From Bacteroidota bacterium (GTDB lineage Bacteria; Bacteroidota; Ignavibacteria; Kryptoniales; JAKASW01): DNA of 64,000 bases. The position numbers and the translations under genes are program-made. Below, one piece after another: positions 28,754 to 39,368 of the stretch. The stretch's first letter is position 1. Every line of letters begins with the position of its first letter. The notes under the pieces were generated by a model that was not told the origin of the DNA, searched no databases, and saw only the letters and a list, made by a program, of their open reading frames with translations. The DNA lies in assembly GCA_021825585.1 (NCBI GenBank), contig JAKAGT010000019.1, positions 1 through 64,000 on the forward strand, read 5' to 3'.

Positions 28754-29320
28754 TTATGTTCGAGTTCTAAAGAGATTTCTCCATATGACGTAAAACCCGG
28801 CAACCACGACCGCGGCCGGAATGAGGAATCGAAGCACGCTGAATGCTCCCCCGCTGACATCGAAATCGCCCTGGACCGCCATAAGTCCTGCCCAGCCAAA
28901 CAGGACAAAGAGTCCGGCAATGACAATCAGAACGTATTCCTTGGGATCGGAGAAGTAAACCATGAGGAATGCGAGACCGGGGATCAGGAGCACCGAAGGC
29001 CAAATTTGGCTCCACGAATCGGGTATAAATCCATACGACGCAAGCAGGACCAGTAACGCGGTCAGGAACAGCACGGCCCCCCAGAACAATCGGCGTCTTT
29101 CCGAAGAGGCAAAAGCGGTTATTGCCCCTACACCGCCCGCAGCCAGTACGGTAAATGCAACAATTCTGGTGAAGTTCAAATTGACGACCCCTGCCCTGCT
29201 GATCAGCAGCAGAATTCCGAGAATCAGCAGCAGCATGCCGAGCAGGAACGTACCGATACGGCTTCTATTGTTTACAATCGCGCTCATGAAGGAACCTCCT
29301 TTGGTATCACAAATGCGCAT
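28754..29320 (-). CDS. LiaF/LiaI-like multi-pass membrane protein
   Basis: Short glycine/leucine-rich TM segments; adjacent to PspC-domain gene. Confidence 0.6.
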   Translation of the reverse strand: MRICDTKGGSFMSAIVNNRSRIGTFLLGMLLLILGILLLISRAGVVNLNFTRIVAFTVLAAGGVGAITAFASSERRRLFWGAVLFLTALLVLLASYGFIPDSWSQIWPSVLLIPGLAFLMVYFSDPKEYVLIVIAGLFVLFGWAGLMAVQGDFDVSGGAFSVLRFLIPAAVVVAGFYVIWRNLFRTRT

Positions 29321-30030
29321 ACAAAGTAGAGAATGATGGCTAGTCCGAATGACGCGAAGACGAGGAGGACGAGGAAGAGTCTCACGATTGTCGAATCGAC
29401 GGCAAAGTATTCTGCCAATCCTCCGCAGATACCTGCGATCTTCCTGTCGCGAACGGACCGCACAAGTTTTCTTGTCTCCACTCCCGTATGAAGACTCTCA
29501 TTGTGAATCTCAGAAGGCTCTTTTTCCTTCTTCTGTCTCCCCATAAGCAGGGCGCCGCCGATCAGAATGATGATCACGGGGAGAAACAGGCGTCCGAAGT
29601 TGCGCCACGCACTGTCTATGTAAAAAATATTGTAATAGCCGACGAGAAGCGAAATCCCGATTATGACAACTATGATGCCTGCGATGAGGGTTACTGTGCT
29701 CCACGCGCCGGACGGCCGTCTCTCAGCACCCGCAGTCGATGGGTCGGTTGGCGACGCCGGTTCCGCCGGCATAATAAGCATCGATACAAGATAAAATATA
29801 ATTCCGCCCCCGAGGCTGAAAACTGAAAAAGCTACTACCAGAAGTCTTACAACGCTCGAATCAATCTGGAAATACTCGGCAAATCCCCCGCACACGCCGT
29901 CCAGTATTCTGTCCGAAGAAGATTTGAATAATCTGCGGGACGATTCACGTTCTTGCGGTCCACCGGATGATGCCGCTTGTTGCTCATCCGTCCCGGCATC
30001 GTTGGATGCTGTGTCACCACTTTCGAGCAT
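29284..30030 (-). CDS. PspC-domain protein with two PspC domains
   Basis: RLFKSSSDRILDGVCGGFAEYFQIDSSVVRLLVV and KLVRSVRDRKIAGICGGLAEYFAVDSTIVRLFLV. Confidence 0.9.
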   Translation of the reverse strand: MLESGDTASNDAGTDEQQAASSGGPQERESSRRLFKSSSDRILDGVCGGFAEYFQIDSSVVRLLVVAFSVFSLGGGIIFYLVSMLIMPAEPASPTDPSTAGAERRPSGAWSTVTLIAGIIVVIIGISLLVGYYNIFYIDSAWRNFGRLFLPVIIILIGGALLMGRQKKEKEPSEIHNESLHTGVETRKLVRSVRDRKIAGICGGLAEYFAVDSTIVRLFLVLLVFASFGLAIILYFVCAFVIPKEVPS

Positions 30031-30649
30031 TTGTTTTTATAATCTCATCTTCTGTTACGATATAATCAACCCTGACGTCTTTATCCGACGCCTCGATTGC
30101 ATCTACGACCTGAAAGTTATAAGCGAGAGCCACTATAGGTTTCTTCTGAGCGCGAAGCAAGTTGTCGTAGTAACCGAATCCCCATCCGATCCTGTTTCCC
30201 GTCCTGTCAACTGCTATAACAGGGACAATAAAGATGTCGACTTCTTCTGCTGGAACAGGGGCAAACACCTTTGGCTCCTTAATGTTGAACGGTCCTTCGG
30301 TCAGGTCGCCTATGTTCATCAGCTCGGAAGTATCCAGCGTCCTTAGCTTCCTGTCTGTAATTACAGGAACCGCTATCCTCTTTCCGCGCGCAAACGACCG
30401 TGCAATAAGCATGATGGTGTCGACTTCGTTAGGCTTTGACGCTATGTACGTATGAACGAGACCGGCATTCCTGTATTCCGGCAAATTCTCGAGACGCGTC
30501 AGCACAGTCTTGCTCCTCTGCAGTGCCTCCCCTTCTGTGAGCTGCTCACGAAGTGTTAATATTGTTTTTCGAATTTTTTTCTTCTGAGTCAAGTAACTTT
30601 TCTCCTGATCGAAATCGTGAAAGGAGCTCGGCAAATTGCATCTATCCAA
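30014..30649 (-). CDS. 5-formyltetrahydrofolate cyclo-ligase
   Basis: DIFIVPVIAVDRTGNRIGWGFGYYDNLLRAQKKPIVALAYNFQVVDAI. Confidence 0.93.
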   Translation of the reverse strand: MDRCNLPSSFHDFDQEKSYLTQKKKIRKTILTLREQLTEGEALQRSKTVLTRLENLPEYRNAGLVHTYIASKPNEVDTIMLIARSFARGKRIAVPVITDRKLRTLDTSELMNIGDLTEGPFNIKEPKVFAPVPAEEVDIFIVPVIAVDRTGNRIGWGFGYYDNLLRAQKKPIVALAYNFQVVDAIEASDKDVRVDYIVTEDEIIKTNARKW

Positions 30650-30676
30650 AAGCTGGCGTTAGCAAGTTCCGTTATT

Positions 30677-31567
30677 TCAAGCGCCTCTTTGTTGTTTCCT
30701 GTCGAACATCTCATAGATTGCCGAAATATCCTGCTCGCCATAACCGTAAGTGGCAGCGAGTGAAAACAGGTCTCTCACGAGCGAATGGATCGGCATGACA
30801 GCGCCCGCCTTTTCGGCCATCTGAGTAATGTAATTCAAATCCTTAACGAGCAGCCTAATCGGGAATTGAGTTGCGTGGTCCCTTGACATCATCTTGGGTG
30901 CCCGCAGCTCGTAAACGGGCGATTTCACTGCACTTGTGTTCAGTACATTAGAGAAGACCGATGAGTCAATTCCAAGCTTCTCGGATAGTTCCAGCCCTTC
31001 CGCCAGCAAACCGATCATGCCGGATATGAAGTGGTTGACGACGAGTTTCATGCCGCAAGCCGACCCATGATCTCCCACATGAAAGATGAACTTCCCCATC
31101 GCCTGAAAGATATCCCTGACCTCGTCGAGCACGCGGGGGTCTCCGCCGACCAGTATTGTCAGTTCGCCTCTTTCCGCAACGCTGCTCGTTCCCACCACCG
31201 GTGCGTCGAGCATCCTGGCGCCTGTCGCCTCCACGACTTCCGTGAACTTCCGGGACGCGTCAGGGGTGATCGTACTCATGTCTATCAAAACTCTATTCTT
31301 TCCGAGCGTACCTAAAACACCATCTTTACCAGAAAGGACGGACTCGACGGCCTCTATGTTTGAAAGCATCGTGATGACGACGTCTGCCGCTTCCGCAGCT
31401 TGTCGCGGACTCTCAGCCAGACTCGCCCCGGCACCTACAAGCTGCCTCGTCTTCTCCTTCGTACGGTTGTATACCGTTACCGGGAAACCTTTTTCCAAGA
31501 CCCTGGTCGCCATTGGCCTACCCATCAAGCCCGTGCCAATAAAAGCAACGCTCTTCATGCTCAACAA
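30677..31567 (-). CDS. NAD(P)-dependent beta-hydroxyacid dehydrogenase
   Basis: VAFIGTGLMGRPMATRVLEKGFPVTVYNRTKEKT...MLDAPVVGTSSVAERGELTILVGG. Confidence 0.93.
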   Translation of the reverse strand: MLSMKSVAFIGTGLMGRPMATRVLEKGFPVTVYNRTKEKTRQLVGAGASLAESPRQAAEAADVVITMLSNIEAVESVLSGKDGVLGTLGKNRVLIDMSTITPDASRKFTEVVEATGARMLDAPVVGTSSVAERGELTILVGGDPRVLDEVRDIFQAMGKFIFHVGDHGSACGMKLVVNHFISGMIGLLAEGLELSEKLGIDSSVFSNVLNTSAVKSPVYELRAPKMMSRDHATQFPIRLLVKDLNYITQMAEKAGAVMPIHSLVRDLFSLAATYGYGEQDISAIYEMFDRKQQRGA

Positions 31568-31795
31568 GCCTTAGTTAACTTAATGATGATTAAAACTAGT
31601 CAGGCTCGACTGCGTGGGCACAGTCGTTAATTCACTTTCAACTGCAAGTAATACCGTAAGAATATCACAAAAGAACTTCTGAAATGCAAATCACACGCAC
31701 GCAGGCCCTGCCGGGATGGTGATAAACGGCAGGGCAGATCCATGTACCCAAACTCGAGCATATGGCGCCTGTACAGTTCCATTGCCCCCACACGT

Positions 31796-31820
31796 GAAAA
31801 AGTCCGCTCGAAAGCGGACT
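31796..31820 (-). terminator. Intrinsic terminator downstream of the tRNA gene
   Basis: Minus strand AGTCCGCTTTCGAGCGGACT hairpin followed by TTTTT. Confidence 0.85.
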
Positions 31821-31828
31821 TCATTTTG

Positions 31829-31901
<73 letters not shown>

Positions 31902-32155
31902 ATCGGCAGATAATATAATAGAACCCCGACTCTTAAACAAGGATCAGACGGGAAGATTCGGACAATTCGAGCGAATAGCGGACACAAGACAAGCGGTTAA
32001 GCAGCCCCGCTATCAAAAACGCCAAAAAAGACTCGGTTGTCGATTTGATCTTACAGTCACTCAAACCAAATGCCCCTAATCAGGAGAGAATTCACCGCTG
32101 ATTAAGGTCCCCCTCAAAACCCGGCATCAAACGCCATTTCCCGCCTCTCCTCCGG

Positions 32156-33223
32156 CTAACAGATTCGCGGCAGCTGCTCACCGGACAGCATATCGACGAC
32201 TCTTGTGCCGCCGATCTTACTGTTCATCACGACTGTTCCATGATATCGATCGACCACTTCTCCGACAACGACGGATCTTTCTCCGAGTGGATGCTTCCTC
32301 ATCGCATCAAGGACCACATCGGCGTCGCGGGCGGACACGAACGCGAGAAGCTTACCCTCGTTAGCGATATACAGAGGATCGAGCCCGAGAAGCTCACAGG
32401 CTCCCTTGACATCATCGGGAATCGGGATAGCTTCTTCGTCGACAATCAATCCCAGTCCCGACTGTTGGGCTAATTCGTTGAGCGACGTTGCTACACCTCC
32501 GCGTGTTGGATCGCGGAGAGCGTGAATTTCACCGCCTGCATTGAGCATCCCGTCAACCAGACCGTTCAACGGCGCAGTATCGCTTTTTATGACGGTCTCG
32601 AAATCCAGCCCCTCCCGGACTGACATTATGGCAATACCATGCAGCCCTATCTCACCGCTCACTATAATCTTGTCTCCAGCTTGTATTCTTTTAGGACCTA
32701 TTTCGACGCCGCCAGCGACCAATCCGACACCCGATGTATTTATGAAAAGTTTGTCGCCCTTCCCGCGATCCACCACTTTGGTGTCGCCGGTGACGAGAAG
32801 CACACCCGCCTTCTGGGCGGCCTCTTTCATCGAGAGAACGATCTTCCAGAGATCTTCTACGGGCAGGCCTTCTTCGATTATGAATCCGGCAGACAGATAA
32901 AGTGGCTTTGCCCCGCACATCGCAATATCGTTCACGGTACCGTTCACTGCCAGTTCACCTATGTTTCCGCCCGGGAAGAAGATGGGATTAACCACATACG
33001 AATCGGTCGAGAAGGCGACTTTCTCTTCGCCGATCGTGAAGACCGCCCCGTCATGCAGCTGATCGAGGAGCTCGTTCCTGAACTGAGGAAGAAACATTTC
33101 CTCGATCAGCTGATGAGTCATTTTCCCGCCGCTGCCATGGGCCAGGAGAATATTGGCATAATCCGACTTCGGTATCGGGCAGGCAAAGCCGTTGTCGAGA
33201 TTCAATGATTGTTTATTTTCCAT
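32156..33223 (-). CDS. hypE: Hydrogenase expression/formation protein HypE
   Basis: ILLAHGSGGKMTHQLIEEMFLPQF...LRDPTRGGVATSLNELAQ; C-terminal PRIC. Confidence 0.95.
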   Translation of the reverse strand: MENKQSLNLDNGFACPIPKSDYANILLAHGSGGKMTHQLIEEMFLPQFRNELLDQLHDGAVFTIGEEKVAFSTDSYVVNPIFFPGGNIGELAVNGTVNDIAMCGAKPLYLSAGFIIEEGLPVEDLWKIVLSMKEAAQKAGVLLVTGDTKVVDRGKGDKLFINTSGVGLVAGGVEIGPKRIQAGDKIIVSGEIGLHGIAIMSVREGLDFETVIKSDTAPLNGLVDGMLNAGGEIHALRDPTRGGVATSLNELAQQSGLGLIVDEEAIPIPDDVKGACELLGLDPLYIANEGKLLAFVSARDADVVLDAMRKHPLGERSVVVGEVVDRYHGTVVMNSKIGGTRVVDMLSGEQLPRIC

Positions 33224-33304
33224 GTTCGTTATCCTTCGTAACCCCGGTCAAGTGCAAAATTAAGCAGCAGTTTCGTTTCCTCGCAGGACTTGACGACCCC
33301 CCCT

Positions 33305-34417
33305 TCATCTGACCGCTTCTCCCGCAATTCCGCGAAATTTTCCGTAATGGTAATATGCTGCACATGCTCCCTCGGATGACACCATCGGTGCACCGAGCGG
33401 ATGCTCCGGCCTGCAGTCTCTGCCGAACGCAGCGCACTCGTGCGGCTTCTTCAAGCCCTGCATGATCTTTCCGGCTATGCACACCGGAGATTCCTGCGTT
33501 TCAATTCCAGCGACATCGAAGATCTTCTCAGCATCGTGTTCGGCAAACTCAGGCTTCAATCCCCAGCCACTCTTTGGTATCATTCCGATGCCGCGCCACT
33601 TTCTATCGACAACTTCGAACACTTCAGACAGGAGCCTCTTGGCCGTGATGTTCCCTTCCCTTAGGACGGCACGTGAGTATTGGTTTTCCACATCGACTCG
33701 CCCTTCCTCGAGTTGTCTGACAGCCATGTAAATTCCCTGGAGGATATCAACCGGCTCGAAACCGGTGACCACTATGGGCGATCTGTATTTTTCCGCTATC
33801 GGGAAATAATCTTCAAATCCCATGACCGTACAAACATGGCCGGCAGCAAGGAACGCCTGAACAAGATGCGAAGGAGAGGAGAGAATTGCCTCCACAGCCG
33901 GAGGAACGAGAACATGAGAGGTAAGAACGGAGAAGTTTTTCACTCCGAGTTCTCTCGCTTGCCAGACTGCCATGGCGTTTGCCGGTGCGGTCGTCTCGAA
34001 CCCGACTGCGAAGAATACGACTCTTTTTGCCGGGTTCTCTCGGGCAATTTTCAGTGCATCGAGAGGAGAATAGACAATTCGGACATCGCCGCCTTCGGAC
34101 TTGACTGTCAGCAGGTCCTTTGCGGATCCCGGCACCCTCAGCATGTCTCCGAAGGAGGTGAAAACAACTTCCTTGCGCGCTGCAATCGAGATTGCCTTAT
34201 CGATAATTTCCAGGGGCGTGACGCACACCGGGCATCCGGGCCCGTGTACAAGCGTGATCTCATCAGGAAGCAATTGGTCGATCCCGAATTTAACTATCGC
34301 GTGAGTCTGGCCTCCGCAAATCTCCATCATCGTCCACTCGCGCGTGGTTATGCTGCGTATCGATTCTGCATACTTCTTCGCGGTCGCGGCGTTTCTGTAT
34401 TCATCGATGTACTTCAT
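33305..34417 (-). CDS. hypD: Hydrogenase formation protein HypD
   Basis: [38 protein letters not shown]. Confidence 0.96.
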   Translation of the reverse strand: MKYIDEYRNAATAKKYAESIRSITTREWTMMEICGGQTHAIVKFGIDQLLPDEITLVHGPGCPVCVTPLEIIDKAISIAARKEVVFTSFGDMLRVPGSAKDLLTVKSEGGDVRIVYSPLDALKIARENPAKRVVFFAVGFETTAPANAMAVWQARELGVKNFSVLTSHVLVPPAVEAILSSPSHLVQAFLAAGHVCTVMGFEDYFPIAEKYRSPIVVTGFEPVDILQGIYMAVRQLEEGRVDVENQYSRAVLREGNITAKRLLSEVFEVVDRKWRGIGMIPKSGWGLKPEFAEHDAEKIFDVAGIETQESPVCIAGKIMQGLKKPHECAAFGRDCRPEHPLGAPMVSSEGACAAYYHYGKFRGIAGEAVR

Positions 34418-34465
34418 GGCGTTTAGCTTTTGGCCGTCAGCTCTCGGCTGAAGCTCTTCCCTTTC

Positions 34466-36955
34466 TTACCTGTAATTTCCGGCCTCTGAGTTCCGGATCC
34501 TGACTTCTTGGTTATCATTTCCAACTTCTTCTTTCCCGCTTTTATCATTCCGCTCACCCGGCTTTCTCAGCCTTTGTAGGGCTACAAACATCTGTCCCAA
34601 CGAGATTCCTCCATCATTCGTCGGCACTCGCTGGTGCCAATAAGCCCTGAACCCATTTCTACCCAGCTCTTTTACGACACGTTCGGTCAGGTATTTGTTC
34701 TGGAAACATCCGCCGCTGAGCACAACTCTGTCTATGCCTGCATGTTTTGCAACGTCAACCGCAATTTCGCACAGCGTGTTGTGAAACCTGGCGGAAATCA
34801 CTCCAGAGGACACATGCGCCGAAAGGTCCGCAAGAATCGCAATGAACGCCGGTTCCCAATTCACGATATGGGCAGGTTCAAAATATCTCCTGTCTCCTGA
34901 CTCCGGCCTGGTTTCTCCAACTATCTCAAATTCATACGACTCGCCGGTATCCACCCCTTTGAGCTCAAACTCGAGCTCCATGGCCGCCTGTCCTTCAAAG
35001 TTGACGACCTGTCGGATTCCCACCAGGGATGCTACCGCATCGAAAAGCCGCCCGGCGCTTGATGTCAAAGGCGAATTCACCCCTCCGCCAAGCATCTTCC
35101 TCAGAACCAGAAGCGAGCGTGAATCAAAGGCAGCAACCGGTGCGATGCCTTTCATCTCAAAAACTGCGTCTCCAAGAATTTCGTAGAGCGCACCAAGCGC
35201 AGTCCGACGCGGCTCCTTTATCGAGGCATTTCCACCAGGCAGCCTGAATGTCCGGAACGCAGCTGCCCTGTCGTATGTTTTTCCATCTGTCACCAGAAAC
35301 TCACCGCCCCATATCGTGCCATCCTCACCGTAACCGGTTCCATCCCACGAAATGCCCAACACCTCGCCGTCGAGACCGTTCTCGGCCATGCACGATGCGA
35401 CATGAGCAAAATGATGCTGAACCCCAAAAGAAGACAATGAATCCCGTGAAGCTGACAGTCTATGCGCAAACCGGGAAGACAGATAATCAGGATGCAAATC
35501 ATGAACAATCAGAGAGGGAGACGCTTCGTACAATTTTTGAAAATCCTTCGTCGTTTTCTCAAACGCCTGAAATGCTTCATGAGTCGATAAGTCGCCGATG
35601 TGCTGGCTTACGACAATATTCCTCCCTGAATTCATCGCAATCGAGTTCTTCAAATGCCCTCCCGTAGTGAGGACAATTTGGGATTCAAGGTCGCTGGTGG
35701 CTGAACTTAGTTCGATGGGAAATGGAGCAAATCCGCGGGCGCGACGGATAATTTGGGGCCTGCCAGCCATCACCCGGATCACGGAATCATCGACCTGCCG
35801 CTCGATCGGTCTGTCGTGCACGAGCAAGAAATCTGCGATCCCTCCTAATTTCTTCAACGCATCATGTTCGTCGATGCAGATCGGCTCGTCAGTAATATTC
35901 CCGCTTGTCGCGACGATTGGGAAATTCAGTTCGTGCATCAGGATATGATGGAGCGGCGAATATGGAAGCATCACACCGAAATACGGATTGCGGGGAGCTA
36001 CAGACTCATAGTTTGCGGGGCTTTCACTCCTTCGCAAGATCAGGACGATCGGTGACTCAGGAGACAGAAGCAGCCGTCCCTCAGGCTCCGATATTTCGCA
36101 ATCTCGTTCGACTTGTTCAAGCGATGGGTACATCAGGGCGAACGGTTTCTCTTCGCGATGCTTGCGAGCACGGAGACGCTTCACTGCATCTTCATTCCGT
36201 GCGTCGACGAGGAGCTGAAATCCTCCGATCCCTTTCATCGCCACGATCTTCCCGGCACGGATGGCCTCCGCCGCCTTCGTTATCGCCGCATCCCGCATCT
36301 CCAAGACTTCTCCGGAACTCTCCCACAATTCGAGATGCGGACCGCAAGAGGGACACGCATTCGGCTGCGCATGGAACCTGCGATTTGAGGGATCTATGTA
36401 CTCTGCCCTGCACTCATCGCACATCTCGAATGCCGACATGGTCGTGTTCGGCCTGTCATAAGGCAATCCTCTCATTATGCTGAAACGCGGACCGCAATTT
36501 GTACAGTTGGTGAACGGGTAAAGATATCTTCTGTCGGACGGATCGAATATCTCGGCAGTGCATACGGGGCAGGTGGCAATATCAGGCAGCACGATCGCGC
36601 TTTTTTCGCCGCCGGAATCACTCTCTTTTATTTCAAACCGAGTGTATCCGACCGGATCAAGAACCGAGCTCTCGAATCCCTGGATGTAAGCGCGTGCCGG
36701 TTTCTCCCTTTGGAGACGAGATACGAACATATCAAGTGCCGGAGGTTCGCCTTCCACTTCGACGAATACGCCTTGTGATGAATTAAGGACCCACCCGTTA
36801 AGTCCCATTTCTCCAGCGAGCCTGTAAACAAACGGCCTGAATCCCACTCCCTGCACGGCCCCATGGATGGAAATGCGAAGCCGGGCAACCGGAGTTCTTA
36901 TGTCCTGGCGAACAGCCAATCCGACCACTCCTTTATTCCGGAACCTGTCGTACAT
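34466..36955 (-). CDS. hypF: Carbamoyltransferase HypF
   Basis: Acylphosphatase-like GAVQGVGFRPFVYRLA, double zinc-finger CPVCTAEIFDPSDRRYLYPFTNCTNCGPRFSI, QHHFAHVASCMAENGL; exact start uncertain (overlaps hypB). Confidence 0.95.
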   Translation of the reverse strand: MYDRFRNKGVVGLAVRQDIRTPVARLRISIHGAVQGVGFRPFVYRLAGEMGLNGWVLNSSQGVFVEVEGEPPALDMFVSRLQREKPARAYIQGFESSVLDPVGYTRFEIKESDSGGEKSAIVLPDIATCPVCTAEIFDPSDRRYLYPFTNCTNCGPRFSIMRGLPYDRPNTTMSAFEMCDECRAEYIDPSNRRFHAQPNACPSCGPHLELWESSGEVLEMRDAAITKAAEAIRAGKIVAMKGIGGFQLLVDARNEDAVKRLRARKHREEKPFALMYPSLEQVERDCEISEPEGRLLLSPESPIVLILRRSESPANYESVAPRNPYFGVMLPYSPLHHILMHELNFPIVATSGNITDEPICIDEHDALKKLGGIADFLLVHDRPIERQVDDSVIRVMAGRPQIIRRARGFAPFPIELSSATSDLESQIVLTTGGHLKNSIAMNSGRNIVVSQHIGDLSTHEAFQAFEKTTKDFQKLYEASPSLIVHDLHPDYLSSRFAHRLSASRDSLSSFGVQHHFAHVASCMAENGLDGEVLGISWDGTGYGEDGTIWGGEFLVTDGKTYDRAAAFRTFRLPGGNASIKEPRRTALGALYEILGDAVFEMKGIAPVAAFDSRSLLVLRKMLGGGVNSPLTSSAGRLFDAVASLVGIRQVVNFEGQAAMELEFELKGVDTGESYEFEIVGETRPESGDRRYFEPAHIVNWEPAFIAILADLSAHVSSGVISARFHNTLCEIAVDVAKHAGIDRVVLSGGCFQNKYLTERVVKELGRNGFRAYWHQRVPTNDGGISLGQMFVALQRLRKPGERNDKSGKEEVGNDNQEVRIRNSEAGNYR

Positions 36956-37542
36956 GATACTTCGAAGACTGCCAGATTCGGATTAATCTGGAGAGCGTTC
37001 TTTTTCAATTCTGCGAGATTGCAGTTAAGGTAAGGAAGGAGGTCGATCTTGTTTATGATCAAGACCGACGCATTGCGGAACATCGCCGGGTATTTCAGCG
37101 GCTTGTCGTCTCCCTCAGTTGTGCTGGCAACGACGACCTTCATCGCCTCACCGAGATCATAACCCGCGGGACAGACTAGGTTACCTACGTTCTCGATCAC
37201 AAGTAGATTCACTCCGTCGAGTTCAAGCCTGGAGACTGCGTCCTGGACGAGCTTCGCATCGAGATGACAACCACCATTGGTCACTAGCTGAACGACGGGG
37301 ACATCAAACTTTGCAACCCGCTGCGCGTCGAGGTCTGTTTGCACGTCGCCTTCAATCACTGCGATCTTTATCTTCCCTTTCAGACTCTCGATCGTTTTTT
37401 CAAGAAGGCTCGTCTTTCCGGAGCCCGGTGAGCTGACAAGATTGATTACAAAAGTAGCGCTCTTCCTGAACAGTTCCCTGTTCTGCTCCGCAAGCTCGTC
37501 GTTTTTCTCCAGGACTTTTCGTTCGATGGTTACAATGGCCAT
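36898..37542 (-). CDS. hypB: Hydrogenase nickel incorporation GTPase HypB
   Basis: NLVSSPGSGKTSLLEKTIESL...NVGNLVCPAGYDLGE...INKIDLLPYL. Confidence 0.96.
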   Translation of the reverse strand: MAIVTIERKVLEKNDELAEQNRELFRKSATFVINLVSSPGSGKTSLLEKTIESLKGKIKIAVIEGDVQTDLDAQRVAKFDVPVVQLVTNGGCHLDAKLVQDAVSRLELDGVNLLVIENVGNLVCPAGYDLGEAMKVVVASTTEGDDKPLKYPAMFRNASVLIINKIDLLPYLNCNLAELKKNALQINPNLAVFEVSCTTGSGIKEWSDWLFART

Positions 37543-37636
37543 ACTTCTCCTTTCACTTATTACCGGCTCCCTTCAATAAGAGACAAGCCACGATCGTTCC
37601 GATTTGCGACTCCGCCACTTCGCTCCCTCTCTCTTT

Positions 37637-37981
37637 CTAGACATCAATTTCAATTTCTACAACCTGAAGTTCGTTTCCTGAGATTACCTCAACGTTTGGG
37701 TTTTCACAGCCCGGACATTGGAATATGAAGTTTCCGACGGTGGAGTCTTTGCCGCAGTCGAAGCAGTGAACGATGATTGGCATCTTCTCAATCTTTAGTT
37801 TTGCGTCTTCCATCGCCGTCCCCTTTGCTATCGCTGTAAAACAGAATTGGAGAGATTCCGGGACGACGCCGGCGAGTTCGCCCACTTTGATCTTCACGCT
37901 TCTGAGCTTCTTCCCTCTATTTATGATAAGAGATTCCCCGGCAATTTCAAATACATTCTCGGCGATGGATAGCTCATGCAT
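37637..37981 (-). CDS. hypA: Hydrogenase maturation nickel metallochaperone HypA
   Basis: MHELSIAENVFEIAGE...VHCFDCGKDSTVGNFIFQCPGCENPNVEVISGNELQVVEIEID. Confidence 0.95.
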   Translation of the reverse strand: MHELSIAENVFEIAGESLIINRGKKLRSVKIKVGELAGVVPESLQFCFTAIAKGTAMEDAKLKIEKMPIIVHCFDCGKDSTVGNFIFQCPGCENPNVEVISGNELQVVEIEIDV

Positions 37982-38255
37982 CTTCCATTCCCGCTTCTGC
38001 AGTTCCCGGGCCTGCTGTCGATTCCCGCGGAGACCCTCCTTGCTCAAAACATTTAAGAACCTCCCCGGCTTCTTCCTCATTCAGAATGCTGATAGCAAAA
38101 CCGACGTGGACGATGACATAGTCTCCGACTTTCACCTCCGGGACATAAGCAAGACAGACCTCCTTTGATATGCCTCCAAAGTCGACCTTACCCATGGTCA
38201 GGCTTCTCGGTTCCTCATCTATCCTTGTAACTCTGCCGGGAATTCCAAGACACAT
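37974..38255 (-). CDS. hypC: HypC/HybG/HupF-family chaperone
   Basis: MCLGIPGRVTRIDEEPRSLTMGKVDFGGISKEVCLAYVPEVKVGDYVIVHVGFAISILNEEEA. Confidence 0.95.
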   Translation of the reverse strand: MCLGIPGRVTRIDEEPRSLTMGKVDFGGISKEVCLAYVPEVKVGDYVIVHVGFAISILNEEEAGEVLKCFEQGGSPRESTAGPGTAEAGMEDA

Positions 38256-38500
38256 CGCTTCCTCCTCACCAACATTTTCTAAACTTTCAGTGGGCGTTCC
38301 GAATCATTGCTTGAGTTCAGGTATGACGCCATCCATCATATGGCAATGACTATGCCGGGAGAATTCGCTCAAAACATCAAAAATTCCGGCAATCGCCGAT
38401 GAAACGGAGGCAGAGCGCCTCACGCTGACTATCCGAACCGCAGGGATAGCCGTCAATTGGAATGAGAGTCACGAATTATTCCTCCATCTGAAGACATGAA

Positions 38501-39313
38501 TCACACGTTTCTTTGTCTCGCCGCCTCATACAATACTACCCCCACGGAACTGGCGACATTTATCGAGTCGACATCGTTTTTCATCGGTATCTTGATGCGG
38601 TCATCGCAAGCTGCAAGCACGCGCGGCGAAATCCCATCACCTTCACTCCCGAATACGAAGCAGGCATTGCCGGTCAGGTCTGATTCTGTAACGCCAAGGG
38701 ATCCCGACTGAGGATGAGCTGCAAATACCCTGAAGCCGAGCTCGCTCCGCAACCTCTGCAATGTCTCGACAAGAACATCACTCCTGGCAACAGGCAGTTG
38801 GAAAATGGTGCCCATCGAGTTCCGGACAGACCTTCTGAGATAAGGATCGCACGATGTCTCCCCGACAATCACTGAGTCGACACCAAACGCCGCGCAGTTC
38901 CGGATGATTACCCCCATGTTCTCCGAATTTGCTATACCATCTAATGCTACCAACAGGCGAGATTCTCCGGGCGCATTATAAGTGTTGAATATGTCGGCCG
39001 GGAGCGGCACCCTGCCGATTGCCATAATCCCCTGATGAAGTCCGTAGCCGACTATCTCTTCGAGCAGGCTTCTGTCGGCAACGATCACGCCCTCTTCAAT
39101 CTCCCTGTCTTCCAGAAACCGGGAATATTCATCCAGCCACTCTCCGGTCATCAGTATCGACACGACATTCAGTTTGCTCTGTATAAGCCGCTTCACGACC
39201 TTATCTCCCTCTGCCACAAAGATGCCCTTCTCGCGATGCTCGACAGGACGCCGCATTGTGCGATATGGCTCTAATCCCGGCAAAGAGAGAGAATCAATCC
39301 GCCTGACGTTCAA
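38501..39313 (-). CDS. TrmH-family RNA methyltransferase
   Basis: LLVALDGIANSENMGVIIRNCAAFGVDSVIVG...FVFGSEGDGIS...IPMKNDVDSINVASSVGVVLYEA. Confidence 0.93.
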   Translation of the reverse strand: MNVRRIDSLSLPGLEPYRTMRRPVEHREKGIFVAEGDKVVKRLIQSKLNVVSILMTGEWLDEYSRFLEDREIEEGVIVADRSLLEEIVGYGLHQGIMAIGRVPLPADIFNTYNAPGESRLLVALDGIANSENMGVIIRNCAAFGVDSVIVGETSCDPYLRRSVRNSMGTIFQLPVARSDVLVETLQRLRSELGFRVFAAHPQSGSLGVTESDLTGNACFVFGSEGDGISPRVLAACDDRIKIPMKNDVDSINVASSVGVVLYEAARQRNV

Positions 39314-39368
39314 TTGAACCGCCTGTTTTCGAAAAGAAAATAAAAGGCAGACTGGGTTCGGATCGACA

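Noticed and set aside
33213-33482. 89-aa ORF between hypE and hypD
   Set aside because: Overlaps the hypD 3' end out of frame and lacks family resemblance.
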